The notes: generated by a model from the sequence alone, not told the origin. A DNA stretch of 64,000 nucleotides from Rhodospirillaceae bacterium (GCA_002706405.1 PALN01000030.1:1-64000), one strand, 5' to 3'. Counted from the first letter of the stretch, positions 27,301-35,751 are shown. Translations and numbers: made by a program.

Positions 27301-30300
27301 GACCTTGAGAATCGGCGGCAAGGTGATGTCGGCAAGATCGCCTTTCAAGATCAGGCCGTCCGACAAGGTCAGACGCAGGTCTGTCCCGCCCAGGCGCTTC
27401 TTGTTCCCGAACAAGGACATATAAGCGCCGCCGCCGACGCGCACGCCCATGGTATCCAGCGTATCGTCACGCCCGGGAATCTTGGCCCCCGGCGTGGCAA
27501 AGAAGATGACCGGATCGACGACGCTCAAGGTCGGCAGGGGCAGTTCATCCACGCGGATGATGTCGAAAATGCTGCGTTTGAGGATTTCCGTTTGGAGGTA
27601 CTTGGCGGCGTCGCGGGATTTCTTGTCGGGCAGGACCTTGAGAACCTCATTGGCCATCGGCCCGCCCAGGACACCCTTGAAGTTGGCCTCCATCATTTCC
27701 AGCGACGTCCATTGGCTCAGCTCGCCTTTGACCTTGTAGGCGACAGCCAGTTTTTTCGGCAGCGGGATGGAGGTCGAGAAGTTGATGTTGACCAGGAAAT
27801 CCGCATCCGCCGTCACCGTGCGGTCCTGTTTGCGGCCCAAACCGGTCACGATCGCCGAAGCCCCAACACCGAATTCGACGCTGCCTTCGGAATCAAATCC
27901 GATCAGGATCGCCGGGTTGCGGAAGGTATGATTCTTGGAAATGCCGAACGGCTGATGCCAATCGCCTTTCATGTTGGCGGCCAGCTTGAAACTGCCGGCC
28001 CAGGACACGGCGTCGAACGACGTATACAGGTCACCGCCAAACTTCAGCTTGTCGGACTTGCTCGGCGTGCTCAGGCGCGGCACGTCCAGGGTGATGTTAC
28101 CGTTGACGCCAAGGCCCATCTGCAGCTTCGGCACGTCGACGAACAGGAAGCCTTCGGCACCGACACTGTCGATGGATACCAACTGACGCCATGGCTGGCC
28201 CTCGGGCAGCTTGAAATTGGGCAGGCGCGCGTCCAGGCGCGCTTCCAGGTTGCCGTCGAACACCCCCTTCAGGCTACCGGCCAGCAACAGCGGCCCGTCC
28301 ACGGCCTTGAAGATGTTGACGTCGCGGGTCGCGACCTGGCGGACCGCCGACGGCAGGTTTTCTTCCGACAGGGCCGCGATCAAGGACACCCCGGCTCCGA
28401 ACGGCAGGGTGCGTTTGTCGCCACCCGATTTCGGCATCAGTCCCTCGACCATGGACAGCAGGCCCGCCGGCAGGTCCCCGACGGGAACGTTCGACAGGTC
28501 CGCCGTGGAAATGGCGAACACCGATTCAGGCAGGGAGATCTGGGCCGCCCCTTCCAACACCTGCTTGAACTTGCTGGCCGGGCCCGAGTTCCCGACTAGG
28601 TCGGTGATCTTGAACGGATCGGCCTTGACCAGGGCAATGGGCTTGCCGCCGTGCAGGAAGATCGCCCCCTCGCCGCCGATGCCCAGCTTGTCGATGCGCA
28701 CCTTGCCCCCCAGGCCGCCGGTGCCGATCCACAGATTGGCGAAACTCAGCTCGTTGATGCCCTTGAGCCCGCCGATCAGCGGCAGTTTGGCGACGTCGAT
28801 CTTGCCGGGGATCGTGAACCGCAGTTCCGGGGCGGCATTGGACTTGAGGGTCAGAGAACTGACGGCCTCGAATTCCTGCTTGTCGAGCCGCGCCATGGTC
28901 GAAAGCGATGCATCCAACAGCGCCCGGCCCTCCGCCGTGCGCTCGATTGCGCCGCTCAGGGCCAGATTGTTCAGCCCCAGAAACGGCAGTCCGAAGGCCT
29001 TGTCCCAGTTGACGGTGGAAGTCGACCGCACGGCCAGCCGGAACGCCTTGCCGCCCGTGGTCTTTTCGATGTCGATGCCACCATCGAAGGCCAAGGCATG
29101 TCCCGGCAGGTTGAGGACCAGGTCACCGGCCATGCCGACGCGCAGCCTGACCTCGCCCGTCGATTGCCCCTTGATATCGGTGACCGGCGTCCCCTTGATC
29201 AGGAAAGACGGTGCGCCGAGGGTCAGCACCTTGTCGATGCCGGGCAGATTGATGGCCGGCAGGCGGGCTTCCAGATCGACCGCGGCGACGGCCTGTTTCA
29301 AGGCATCGCCGCTCAACCCTCGGCCGGTGCCGCCCGGCCGGGATGCCAGTACAATCGACGGCAGTACGCCGGCGACTTCCAGGGTGTCCTCCTTGACCCC
29401 GACAAAGGCCAGGGCCTTGGCCAGGGGGCTCTCGGCCTTGGGTTCGACAATGAAGCCCGCGCGCAGCCCCTGGGACGGCGGCAGCGCGCCGTCGCGCGAC
29501 ACCAGTTTGAGCGCCGCCGTGACACTGTCCGGATAGGCGTCGTTCTCAGGATACGCGTCTTTCTCGCCGGGCACGTAGACCAACGCCCCCCGAGTCAGCT
29601 TGGCGTTGTCCAAGGGCGTGCCGCGCACACCCGGAATGAAATCGGCGGCATCCACGCTTTCCGGCACCAGGGCGACGAAGGGTTTCTTATCCTTCTTGAA
29701 ATCGAACACCGCCAGAGTCGTCTGGGAACCGCGCAACTGGACCGTGCCGGAAATCACTTCCGAGCCGATGCGGGCATCGGTCAGGGCGAGATCGCCGATC
29801 CCGGGCACCGACGTGCCGATCAGGTCCTGCACGGTGATGTCCGACGCCACCGCCAATTGCAGGCGAGGATCGGCCTTGTTCAGGTCGACGCTGCCCGTCA
29901 GGCGCAGACGGTCGCTGCCGCCCTCGACATCCAGACCGACCCCGTCCACCCGTGCCGCAAGCCGCAGGCTGCCCGCGAGGGCCAGTGGCGCCACCCCCGG
30001 CAGCGTGACCTGCATGTCGCCGGTGATGCGGGTTACCAGGGCGACCTTTCCATTCTCCGACAATCCCTGAATACGCAGCATGGGATCGTCAAAGGCGACC
30101 ACATCACGGACACCCGGCAGGTTCACGGCCGGCAGTTTGGTTTCCAGGTCGACCTTTTGAACCAGCCCTGCGACGACCTCTTTGGCGCGGGTCTTGATGG
30201 CGCTGTTACCGCCACCGCCGCCGCCCGACACCAAGGATTTCAGCACCTCTACCGGCAACACGCCCGATAGTTTCAGTGGCTGCCCACCCCCGCTGCCGGT

Positions 30301-33300
30301 GAAGGCGAACAATTTCTTCAGGGCCGGCAGATCGCCGGGTTTGAGGAAGCTTTTCAGATTGAGCCCGGGGCGGAACGACGACCCGCCACCGCCGAAGGGA
30401 CTGAGCAAGGGACCGACGGCGGTTCTCACCTTGTCGGGCAAAGCCGCCACATCGAAGGGCAGACGCAAGGATTTGTTATCGCCCGATTGACCGGGGATAT
30501 AGGTGAACACGGCCTGCGGCAATGTCAGGCCGGCGATGGGCGACGATCCCAGGCCGGGAATGAATTCGGACGGCTTCAACCCGGCGGCGGATAGCGTCAC
30601 CGCCCAGCGCCCTTCCGTGCGGAACGCGCCGACCGTGGTCTCGAAGCCCTTCAAGGCGATCTTGGCGACCAGATAATCCGTGTCCCGCTCGACCTCTTTC
30701 AGGTTGAGATCGCCGATCACCGGAATGTCCACGCCGAGCAGACTGGACAGGGTCTGTTCACCCGAGAACTTGAGCCTGAAATCACGCGGCGATCCCGGCA
30801 AGGGCAACGAGGCTTCGATAAGAGCCTTTCGTCCGCCCGGGTCGAGGGCCGAGCCCGCGAAGGTCAGCCGCCGCTTGCCCCCCTCCATCGGCTCGGTGGT
30901 GAAGGATCCGTCGCCTTCATAGACGCGCCCCGGTCCCGGCAGGGTAAAGCGGATCGAGGTATCGACGCGCGTGGTCAATCCCGTGTCGCTTCCCTTCAGG
31001 GCGAGAACCGGGCGCGACGGGAAATTGATGGCCACGGGGCCGATCTTGTTGAAACTCAGGGTCGGCAGGGTCGCCGTCAGATCGATGGCGGCGATCAGGT
31101 CCTTCCCCGACGCCGTGAAGGGATTGGCGTTGAATCGGCCTTCGATCTCGAGCGGGTCCGTCAGGCGGATGCCCAGCCCGCCCAGCAGGTCCGCCAACTG
31201 GCCGCCTTGCTTCGGCCGCGCCATCAGTTCGGCATTGAATCCGTCGCCGACCTTGGCCAGGTCGAAACGCCCGACGAGTTCTGCCGGGAACCCGGTTTCG
31301 GACAAGGTCTCCTTGCGGCCCTGGGGCAGGTACAGGAAGGTCGTGCGTTCAAGCGTCGCCGCGTCCAGGGCCGTGCCGGCCAAGGCGGGCAGAATCTGGG
31401 CTGCATCCAGGTCTGCCGCAACCACGGCCAGGGCCGGTTTCTTATCGCGGGCGAAATCAAAAGCCGTGGCCTGGAACGTCGCGCCCTTGACCATGATCTC
31501 ACCGCTGACCAGCCCGGCGCGGATGGCGGCCTTGGTCAGTGCCACATCCGACAGGCCGGGCACGTTCAAGCCCATGACATTGGCCAGCGTCAATCCCTCG
31601 CCGTCCAGGGCCAGCGCCAGATCCGCCTTGCGTCCCCCGCCCGTGGCCAGCGATCCGGACAGGGTCAACTGCCCCGCCACATTGTTCAGCCGCCCGGTGC
31701 CGTTGACCGCCGCCGCCAGATTGCGGCCCGCATCCAGGGTGAGCGTGATTTCATGATCCATGTTGCCCGACGTGGGCGTGCCCGGCAGGACGAAATCGAA
31801 GGCGCCGGTGATTGCCGTGGTAAGCGCCGCGCCGTTCGCGCCCTCGCCGCCCGTCAGCTTTATCTGGGCCGCCCGTGACGACAGATAGTCACCAACCCCC
31901 GGCAGCTTGATCGCCGGAACCGGAATGGTGAGGTCCGTTTTCTGGATGATCTTGGCGACAACCGTCCCGGCCAGTTTCTTGGCCTTGGCCGCCGCCCCGC
32001 CGGACCCACCGCTTTTCCCCTTGGGCAGTTTGTCGCGGATGAAGGCAAGCGCCTCGCCCGGCATGACCGCCTTCAGCTTGAACGGTTTGCCGCCACCGCC
32101 GGCGCCCAGTTTGGTCAGCAAGTCGGACAGCTTGCCCAATTTGGTGGGATCAACGGCCGACACCAGGTTCAGGCCGGGTAGCAGCCTGCTGCCGCCCGAC
32201 GGCCCGGACAGCCTGCCCGCCAGATGCCTGATCCCCTCCGGCAGTTTGTCCAGGGCCAGGCCGTCCCCACCGCCGCCGCCGAGTGTCGGCAGATAAGCGA
32301 ACACAAGATCACCCAAGCGAACATCCGCCAGTGGCGTTGCCCCCAGGCCGGGAATCACCGACAGACCGGGCAGGTCCGAGACCTCCATCGTCATCAGCCG
32401 AGCCAGGGGGTTGCCGCCGCCGCCACCGCCACCAAGGGCCGCGAGGTTGACCGTGAACTTCGTGTCGCCCAGCGCCAGGGTCCCCTGGACATGACCCAAG
32501 GACAATTTCGCTTCGGCCAGGCGCAGGCTGCCGATGCCGGGCACTTCCGTGCCCAGTAGGTCCGACAGGGTCAGGCCGTTGTCGATGGAAACCGAGAAAT
32601 CCTTGGCCTTGGCCAGGTTCTTGAAATCAAGCGGAGCTTCCGCCGTCAGGTGCAGTTTGGAGGCAGCCTCGATATCGACCGTGGCCATGCGCTGGGCGCC
32701 CTGCCCGGTTATGCGGGCGTCGACCTGTACCTGCTCATCACGCCCGACGATGGGAATGGTAAAGGTGCCCCCGGATTTCAGGGCCAGTTCCATGGCCCCG
32801 GCCGCGTCACTGGTCAGCGCCAGTTCCGTCACGTCCGACAACTTGAACAGGTTTTCCAGCCCCGGCAGGGTCAATCGCGGCAGTTGCGCCTTCAAGGACA
32901 ATCCGGCCAGGACCTTGGGTGCCCGCCCCCCGGCAACTGCCTTGACCACGGCAGCGGGAATATCGCCCGATAGAAAGGCCGTCTCCGTTATGGGCACGCC
33001 GAGACGCCGGGCCAATCGCGCCAAGGGGTCGTCACCGTCGAACGACAGACGGCTGAGGAACGAAATCCCCGGCTTGAGAACGATGCTGCCGCCTTCCAGC
33101 GTTTTCTTCAAGGACTGGGCCATGGCGGTCGGCAGGCTGTCGATCGCCTCCACGCCACTGCCGGGCCCGGCAATGAGGATCGCCGTCTCCGGTAACTCCA
33201 GACCGGCCAGGGGCGTGCGGTTCAATCCCGGCAGATAGGCCGCCGGGCGTACCCCGCGACTGACATCGATCACGGCCAGACGGGCATCCGGCTTATCGAC

Positions 33301-35751
33301 GATGGTGATGGTGGACCGGGCATTGCCCTGGCCCAAGGCGCCGGAAATGACCTTGCGGCTCAGATAGACGTCCTGAATTTCCAAATCCGCCAGACCCGGC
33401 ACCTGGAGGCGTGACAGATCTCCCAACCGGAAACCACCGGCCAGTGCCAAGCTCAGGTCAACCGGACGCTTGTTGCGGATGGCTCCCGTCAGGGTGACCC
33501 GCTGACCGCCTCGAATATCCTCGCCTTGGGCATCGACCTCGTCACCCTGCCAACGGAATGCGCCGTCGGACCGGGCCGCGGCGGCGAATTCGAAATAGCG
33601 CGGCGCCTTGGCCCCCGGCAACGTCAAGGTGCCGCCGAAATCCAACCCTGCGGAAACCTTGCCCGACGATCCGCCCTCGAAGACGAACTCCGCCCGGTCG
33701 GCAAGACGGAACAGGTTGCTTAGACCGACCCCCTCCAATCCCGACACTTCACCCCGCAGGCGCAGGGTCGCCAGGACGCGCTTCAGCCGTCCGCGCGCAT
33801 CGCCACTGCGCCAAGCCTCGGCTGCGGACTCATCGGGTTCGTCGAACACCAGGGGATCGATCTGGCCGACGATCTTGATACCGCCCTCGTTCGCCCGCCC
33901 TTGACGGAACAGCGACAGCAAGGTGGAAAACGGATGCTTTTCGGCGAAGCCCGAGGCCTGAAACAGATTCATCCCCGGCTTGGCGCTGCTCAGATCCTTG
34001 TCCGTAAAAAACTCCTCGAACAGAGTTCGGAACGGCTTCGGCAGATCCGACAGTTTGGGCGGCCCCCGCCCCTTGGGCACGTACAGGAACACGGCGCGTC
34101 CTGTCTCGACCTGGCCCAGATCCCCCAGGACACTTTTAGGCACCAGCATCTCAATCCCGGCGCCATCGACGGACAAGGCCACATAGGCCGCGTCATTGTT
34201 GGTGACGGGCCCGATCACCAGCTTCGCCGGCTGCCCGCGGATGATCGTATCGACCGACACGGCGCGGCCCGTGGTCAGCTTCGGTACATTGCCAAGTTTG
34301 ATCTCATCGAACCCGGGAATGTCCAGACCCGCGACGGCTTCCAGGGTATTGCCGTCCAGCTTAAATAGATCTTTTCCGTCTTCCTCGTCCAATTCACCGG
34401 CAATGGGAATTCGCTCGCCCGAACGCTCACCATAACCTTCGGCCCGCAGCTTGGGCACATAGGCATCGTCCAACGAAAACAAAAAGTCGATCTCTTTGGC
34501 CTGGGCGCCGTCGACCTTGATGTTGCGCAGGTCGCGCGGGCCCGCCTTGGCGGTCATGCGGAATACGGGCTCGCCATCGCCCGACACGGCGTCGAAATCA
34601 AGCCTCCCAGCGGCCTTGACCTTGCGCGCGCCGAACCCGAACCGGGCCGCTGCCGTTCCCGTCATGTCCAGCCGCCCGTTGCTGTCCGGTGCGATCGTCA
34701 ATGCCAGATCGGCGGCGTCCACATAACGTCCGATCTTCGGCGGCCGAAATCCTTCCAGGTTGAACGTCAGCTTGATGTCGTCATCCGTGACGTCCGGCTT
34801 TGCCGGCTTCACGCTAAGCCCGACCAGGCGGCGGAACATGCGATAGCTGAGGTGCCCCTGCACCAGGACTTCCTTTTCCTTGAAGTCGAGGGCCTTATCC
34901 AGATTGTCCAGGAACGAATTTTCACGGATGACCAGCCGGGCAAAGATCATGCCGCCCGCGGGCAGATCCATGGCACGGCGTTTGGCGGTGATGAACTTTT
35001 TCAGATAGCGCGTTGTCGCGGGGGGGATACTCAGCTTGGACAAGCGGGTCTCGCGGGCTTCCGAACTGTAGATCAGCACGGCGTCCTTGAGCACCAGATC
35101 GATGGCGCCGGACCGGCCGGCTGCGTCGGCGAACAGCCGGAGCGGCAAGCTCTCGCGCTTGTGAAGGAAATGATAACTCCCCTTGACCGTGTCATCGCCC
35201 TGCCCCGACGCGGTAGGCGACGGCGGCGCGGGGGCATCCAAGGGCCGGCTTTCCACCTTGTCCACGGGCGCCGGGGTCGGGGCGCCGGGGACGCCGGGCT
35301 GGGTTTGTGGGGGCGTCTGCTGATCCGATGCGGCCGGAGACGGCGTCGTGTTGTCGTCTTGCGCCCCTTCGGGCAAATGAAAAAATTCGAGCTCGCCCTT
35401 GTTGCCGGACAACTTAAGGGTCCGCGCCTTGCCGTCCTGACCCAGGCGGTCCAGATCCAGTCCCTTGAACAGGCCGGACTTCTTGAACGCCTTGGTGATC
35501 TCCTGTTGCAGTTCGGATTCAACCGACGACGGTGCCCCGGCATCCGGCGCCGCAACCTTGGGTGCCTCGACCGTGGGCGCCGTGACGCTGGGTGCGGCAA
35601 GGGCCGGCGCACCGGATTCCTGGGTTTGCGCCTGGGACAGATCGGTCGGAAAGACCGCCAGGAACCCAGCCGCCCCCAATGCCGCCACGATGGTCAATGC
35701 GCGTGTTCGAGACCGGACCTGTCCGTCCCTGCGCGCGGCGTTGTTACGCAT
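18334..35751 (-). CDS. Giant exported repeat protein, 5,805 aa, with lectin-like and DUF5648-like C-terminal half
   Basis: One uninterrupted frame from an ATG with AGGAT upstream. Residues 1-41 form an export signal ending SQA, then an Ala/Pro-rich linker runs to about 180. From about 480 to 2,500 there are six to seven imperfect modules of 273-327 residues, each with the motif PGIGDLxLxxAxI..GxVxG, a second motif IPGLxxTPLAxLxLxxAxFxYxP, and Gly-rich loops; this half is predicted to be beta-rich. Residues about 2,500-3,240 are non-repetitive. From about 3,260 to the end there are seven ricin-B-like segments with QxW-type motifs (NQSWRF, GQQWDV, AQRWTP) alternating with some nine blocks of DUF5648-like units (pattern VPLYRYxN...DHxYTTDxxE...GYxYxGVxGYV). 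It lies 23 bp after the secretin gene in one operon. Likely a surface or extracellular glycan-binding protein; no enzyme domain was recognised. Confidence 0.85.
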   Translation of the reverse strand: MRNNAARRDGQVRSRTRALTIVAALGAAGFLAVFPTDLSQAQTQESGAPALAAPSVTAPTVEAPKVAAPDAGAPSSVESELQQEITKAFKKSGLFKGLDLDRLGQDGKARTLKLSGNKGELEFFHLPEGAQDDNTTPSPAASDQQTPPQTQPGVPGAPTPAPVDKVESRPLDAPAPPSPTASGQGDDTVKGSYHFLHKRESLPLRLFADAAGRSGAIDLVLKDAVLIYSSEARETRLSKLSIPPATTRYLKKFITAKRRAMDLPAGGMIFARLVIRENSFLDNLDKALDFKEKEVLVQGHLSYRMFRRLVGLSVKPAKPDVTDDDIKLTFNLEGFRPPKIGRYVDAADLALTIAPDSNGRLDMTGTAAARFGFGARKVKAAGRLDFDAVSGDGEPVFRMTAKAGPRDLRNIKVDGAQAKEIDFLFSLDDAYVPKLRAEGYGERSGERIPIAGELDEEDGKDLFKLDGNTLEAVAGLDIPGFDEIKLGNVPKLTTGRAVSVDTIIRGQPAKLVIGPVTNNDAAYVALSVDGAGIEMLVPKSVLGDLGQVETGRAVFLYVPKGRGPPKLSDLPKPFRTLFEEFFTDKDLSSAKPGMNLFQASGFAEKHPFSTLLSLFRQGRANEGGIKIVGQIDPLVFDEPDESAAEAWRSGDARGRLKRVLATLRLRGEVSGLEGVGLSNLFRLADRAEFVFEGGSSGKVSAGLDFGGTLTLPGAKAPRYFEFAAAARSDGAFRWQGDEVDAQGEDIRGGQRVTLTGAIRNKRPVDLSLALAGGFRLGDLSRLQVPGLADLEIQDVYLSRKVISGALGQGNARSTITIVDKPDARLAVIDVSRGVRPAAYLPGLNRTPLAGLELPETAILIAGPGSGVEAIDSLPTAMAQSLKKTLEGGSIVLKPGISFLSRLSFDGDDPLARLARRLGVPITETAFLSGDIPAAVVKAVAGGRAPKVLAGLSLKAQLPRLTLPGLENLFKLSDVTELALTSDAAGAMELALKSGGTFTIPIVGRDEQVQVDARITGQGAQRMATVDIEAASKLHLTAEAPLDFKNLAKAKDFSVSIDNGLTLSDLLGTEVPGIGSLRLAEAKLSLGHVQGTLALGDTKFTVNLAALGGGGGGGNPLARLMTMEVSDLPGLSVIPGLGATPLADVRLGDLVFAYLPTLGGGGGDGLALDKLPEGIRHLAGRLSGPSGGSRLLPGLNLVSAVDPTKLGKLSDLLTKLGAGGGGKPFKLKAVMPGEALAFIRDKLPKGKSGGSGGAAAKAKKLAGTVVAKIIQKTDLTIPVPAIKLPGVGDYLSSRAAQIKLTGGEGANGAALTTAITGAFDFVLPGTPTSGNMDHEITLTLDAGRNLAAAVNGTGRLNNVAGQLTLSGSLATGGGRKADLALALDGEGLTLANVMGLNVPGLSDVALTKAAIRAGLVSGEIMVKGATFQATAFDFARDKKPALAVVAADLDAAQILPALAGTALDAATLERTTFLYLPQGRKETLSETGFPAELVGRFDLAKVGDGFNAELMARPKQGGQLADLLGGLGIRLTDPLEIEGRFNANPFTASGKDLIAAIDLTATLPTLSFNKIGPVAINFPSRPVLALKGSDTGLTTRVDTSIRFTLPGPGRVYEGDGSFTTEPMEGGKRRLTFAGSALDPGGRKALIEASLPLPGSPRDFRLKFSGEQTLSSLLGVDIPVIGDLNLKEVERDTDYLVAKIALKGFETTVGAFRTEGRWAVTLSAAGLKPSEFIPGLGSSPIAGLTLPQAVFTYIPGQSGDNKSLRLPFDVAALPDKVRTAVGPLLSPFGGGGSSFRPGLNLKSFLKPGDLPALKKLFAFTGSGGGQPLKLSGVLPVEVLKSLVSGGGGGGNSAIKTRAKEVVAGLVQKVDLETKLPAVNLPGVRDVVAFDDPMLRIQGLSENGKVALVTRITGDMQVTLPGVAPLALAGSLRLAARVDGVGLDVEGGSDRLRLTGSVDLNKADPRLQLAVASDITVQDLIGTSVPGIGDLALTDARIGSEVISGTVQLRGSQTTLAVFDFKKDKKPFVALVPESVDAADFIPGVRGTPLDNAKLTRGALVYVPGEKDAYPENDAYPDSVTAALKLVSRDGALPPSQGLRAGFIVEPKAESPLAKALAFVGVKEDTLEVAGVLPSIVLASRPGGTGRGLSGDALKQAVAAVDLEARLPAINLPGIDKVLTLGAPSFLIKGTPVTDIKGQSTGEVRLRVGMAGDLVLNLPGHALAFDGGIDIEKTTGGKAFRLAVRSTSTVNWDKAFGLPFLGLNNLALSGAIERTAEGRALLDASLSTMARLDKQEFEAVSSLTLKSNAAPELRFTIPGKIDVAKLPLIGGLKGINELSFANLWIGTGGLGGKVRIDKLGIGGEGAIFLHGGKPIALVKADPFKITDLVGNSGPASKFKQVLEGAAQISLPESVFAISTADLSNVPVGDLPAGLLSMVEGLMPKSGGDKRTLPFGAGVSLIAALSEENLPSAVRQVATRDVNIFKAVDGPLLLAGSLKGVFDGNLEARLDARLPNFKLPEGQPWRQLVSIDSVGAEGFLFVDVPKLQMGLGVNGNITLDVPRLSTPSKSDKLKFGGDLYTSFDAVSWAGSFKLAANMKGDWHQPFGISKNHTFRNPAILIGFDSEGSVEFGVGASAIVTGLGRKQDRTVTADADFLVNINFSTSIPLPKKLAVAYKVKGELSQWTSLEMMEANFKGVLGGPMANEVLKVLPDKKSRDAAKYLQTEILKRSIFDIIRVDELPLPTLSVVDPVIFFATPGAKIPGRDDTLDTMGVRVGGGAYMSLFGNKKRLGGTDLRLTLSDGLILKGDLADITLPPILKVQNAKVDIVANIKQLPHFKVSGNTDFLGAKENIDIEFSKDRIHFELERDLGRVIKTRFLAQTDSGDVLGAREFLVEADTKTEIDKLISDEVFPRMGIPKVVFDAIKSSTPIFIHGAKFRGKLVDFLKGGEVTLEVDHSFFGTRMKEPAVAKVKPAWASANPVEVLPAAAIGAAMGKSFFAYLIDHPFTLGKINLGLVSLESASLSAERDTSSRFKITGKLNALGLPFSQTTAYLDNKSGLTLDSKSEINVGLPLGVLGNLARSETTLHYELNPSGLSHQIKLDMSTAALGFKDSIHFNLDGDLTETNVSFRSTHPCARFSSQTTMGAGDIRNLALKVNQGTAQPIDFVQAVKFQPKISLPSPKDALQCGSRVAGMAAAAVDVAAQGLRDVANAANVVVGAVGKFAGDIINKLQQLDCKLLRLGDCPRPSDCRGSERWNDSLKRCWIPDNFLLRHYSIANRDKGWCADIRGARDQAGVDLIPWGCHGKWNQSWRFYGDGYLRNVKGGCMGARRYHEGGVVTLESCNSREVLKMEFLTTGQIIAHRKDGSGGACLAINRGKIVLWGCGRIGDKHTDLWLPFDPFKGRVVNPALDRESKALEAAFKTPISNDPPVPFMRYWKRSTNEYYHTADPEQFGKGRDGWAYDGKVGMIFAKRAPGTVPLFRFWRTARKGQNHVYTTDPNPYRGGQRGFSFDGVAGYVYNRDIPNTVPFFRYHESNNTNYFYTGDINQLGRNPRGPWRFEGTAGYLPKEEPPLTPPVEPSNPVPLAFDKNIQVFPKPAEGTMPLYLYGRIENRRRQAPNILSGDFKEYGYGSPEIYFAGIAGYVFPDKRPGTLPIIQRRYGKNIGLGYYPGPDYGPGKDAKIVRVDPVPLLRYFNPKANDHLYTADPAQLGDGRDGYIRDGVAGAIFPGRVQGTVPLYRYWNGAKQDHIFTTDFQELWYGKDGYEYVAVEGYVYPKEQKGSRALHRYRNGASNDNLLTTDIDEFGGKKGAKGFSYVKVEGWVPAVTPPGAKDRVVKSEPEMMLRYHHPGTGDHVIALGFGEMGEGADGYVLDKPLGMIFSKKAKDTVPLYRYFHAANNDTYYTTKFDGLAWGKDGWTYQGIAGWIYDKQRPGTVALRLYHSSANREHMLARDGDAKPGYTAQSVVGWVPEFQAPGADTPVVQSTPVILARYVNAKTRDNRLTAGDKEFGRGAGGYVPDRYLGHIWPTRAKGTVPLYRYFSASRNDTYVATDFSERWYGTDGYVYEGILGYVQAKEAPGTVALHRYVNEATGDTRVTTDFAELDGKRGRDGYRYQGVIGWVKPFTPPGLDQPEKASKPVPFVRYRDRKSGAYVQVAGAETYGAGKGDLAIEQAQGRIFKTRAPGTVPLYEYGRGKSHVRRYTTDFRDLLFGRDGFDYLGLAGFVYPDARPGTVPLYRFDTRDNGGHVLTVDKGAFAGKSGYAGGGIIAHVPAYDETPSPAFRNLYVATNRNFSCLNAQAQDGGELDSRLCADDGNMRFTFWSDGTLRHDPKDLCLGTNSQSGNAADVGTYTCDYSPGQQWDVRWSGKKPSRPDPAARFQLVHRQSGKCLGLADDSARDEVEAVLVKCAAEGKAGVQFWSAGQEIPAYVLPGTDAPVRPSDPELLVRYVNPKAKGGDHRLVLGLDELGRGKDGFLPDVVMGRVYSTRAATDLVPLYRYVAAKDGDHMYTADFHELRFATGGYRFDGVLGYVQAAKGPGLLPLHRYFNKSRHDHLVTTDGDELDGANGKNGYRYEGVAAYTPGTGAEVRKGWAKVHLANRDGMVCLTRDGGGSLSSRRCEDEGDQPLAFWTDGTLRDLSGGKCMTTDRAGTAPPEMAACDNSLAQRWTPEWQGGKAPGQPDGRTAMRLSHWLSGTCVTLADGSGRDGVAAVMAPCGKFAKDDRRGTWWAHGGVPTFTAPGADAPMVKADPQPLIRYVSAKSKSGDHRLTVGPDALGLGRDGYAMETAQGYAWAGRATGTAPLYQYHHKATGDHFWTPDFRELGYGASGYAYQGVAGYLHADKQPGTVALHRYVNKARGDHLLTSDFDEFGGKAGRAGYAYEGVAAWAPAYPEAPTEGYTGLYLATAKNLSCLDGAAKVGTAVRASFCHDHDRPKFSFWRDGTLRFDGGTKDGTKLCLTADKAGVTLARCAYTRAQQFKATWQGTAPKAADPTRPMQIVHVDTSKCLGLADASGQDGVAAVLTACKAPGDNVQTWSAGTTRPEFTPPGMEVAETASTPLPFIRYAAKAGKGDHLMQPGPEPFGLGKNGYEMQAAQGFIFTTRAPGTQPLYRYKDTKTGDTIYTGDFHEFRFAKGTVTYDGWVGFAYGAERKDAVALHRYVNKARGDHLLTASLTEYGGKAGKDGYAYDGVVAWVPPYDETPDKDHQALFAATHGNLTCLDADGTDGGPLLSSYCGKEDGKHALTLWQDGTLRQDASGLCLSLRAPGKGGKTGAVVTVDRCDYTRSQQWTLGKPGRDKSRRISHADSGKCLGIADASGQDGVEVRAYTCAAKADPDLQAFTLTAKRPEFTPPGMEGSVAASDPVPLVRYARTGSRAAHVFKLGPAEWETGKQGYKIEIPQGTILPKRAAKTRPLYRYRHAGRDQHLYVTDFLDYRFAKDGYAFDGILGYVLADETKGAVALRRYRHNQTGDDVLTVDDREYGGDKGRGGYTFMGVQGWVAPYRAAPVGPLSGVVAVAQAWHCLAGPTDKAGGPATIQPCALDGAARFTYFDDDSFRDDASGLCLAFENDRMPAVWETCSYRDPRQRLRLHWAGKGKAPKAADGGRALRLEHVAEKRCIALQQGQATAGNGLTLAACADKSSQPDQDWRPMAELPRAKAMAGWRGLTLRGGDDMCISGPAAKRDGQVALRSCGTGRRQTAFTRYEDGTLRVEETGACLTMSAAGGGKPAVLAPCLVNSPAQMFEILWNGSGKMPKGPDADRAFRLRHQASKLCLGARGGNWQDGTRVTLGTCAKTSGKRSQNWRFGGDGKQTSK
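18400..25960 (-). repeat. C-terminal lectin-like / DUF5648-like repeat array of the giant protein
   Basis: Seven ricin-B-like segments begin near 25,960, 22,920, 21,990, 21,080, 20,150, 19,240 and 18,790. Blocks of mostly three DUF5648-like units (about 45 residues each) begin near 25,480, 24,690, 24,240, 23,800, 23,340, 22,440, 21,520, 20,600 and 19,690. From 22,900 on the order is regular, one lectin segment then one three-unit block with a period of about 0.9 kb, which points to duplication of the composite unit. Confidence 0.75.
28900..34330 (-). repeat. N-terminal ~300-residue module array of the giant protein
   Basis: Anchor motifs of the PGIGDL type are at residues of about 477, 783, 1070, 1397, 1676, 1982 and 2255, a spacing of 273-327 residues. 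Each module repeats the order PGIGDL motif, IPGLxxTPL motif, a PGLNL-like segment, and a LPGL..L segment followed by a LPG strand. The copies are diverged at DNA level, so the array is old. Confidence 0.7.

Noticed and set aside
19378-28599. Long plus-strand open frames (up to about 1,100 codons) opposite the giant gene
   Set aside because: They are the antisense shadow of a high-GC coding strand: compositions are rich in Arg/Gly/His/Gln, there are no recognisable domains, and several are broken. The minus frame has coherent repeats and an export signal.
18334-35751. Nonribosomal peptide synthetase, polyketide synthase, RTX or two-partner adhesin explanation for the giant frame
   Set aside because: No adenylation, ketosynthase or carrier motifs, no GGxGxDxUx calcium nonapeptide arrays, and no TPS secretion domain or TpsB partner. 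The repeats are lectin-like and DUF5648-like.
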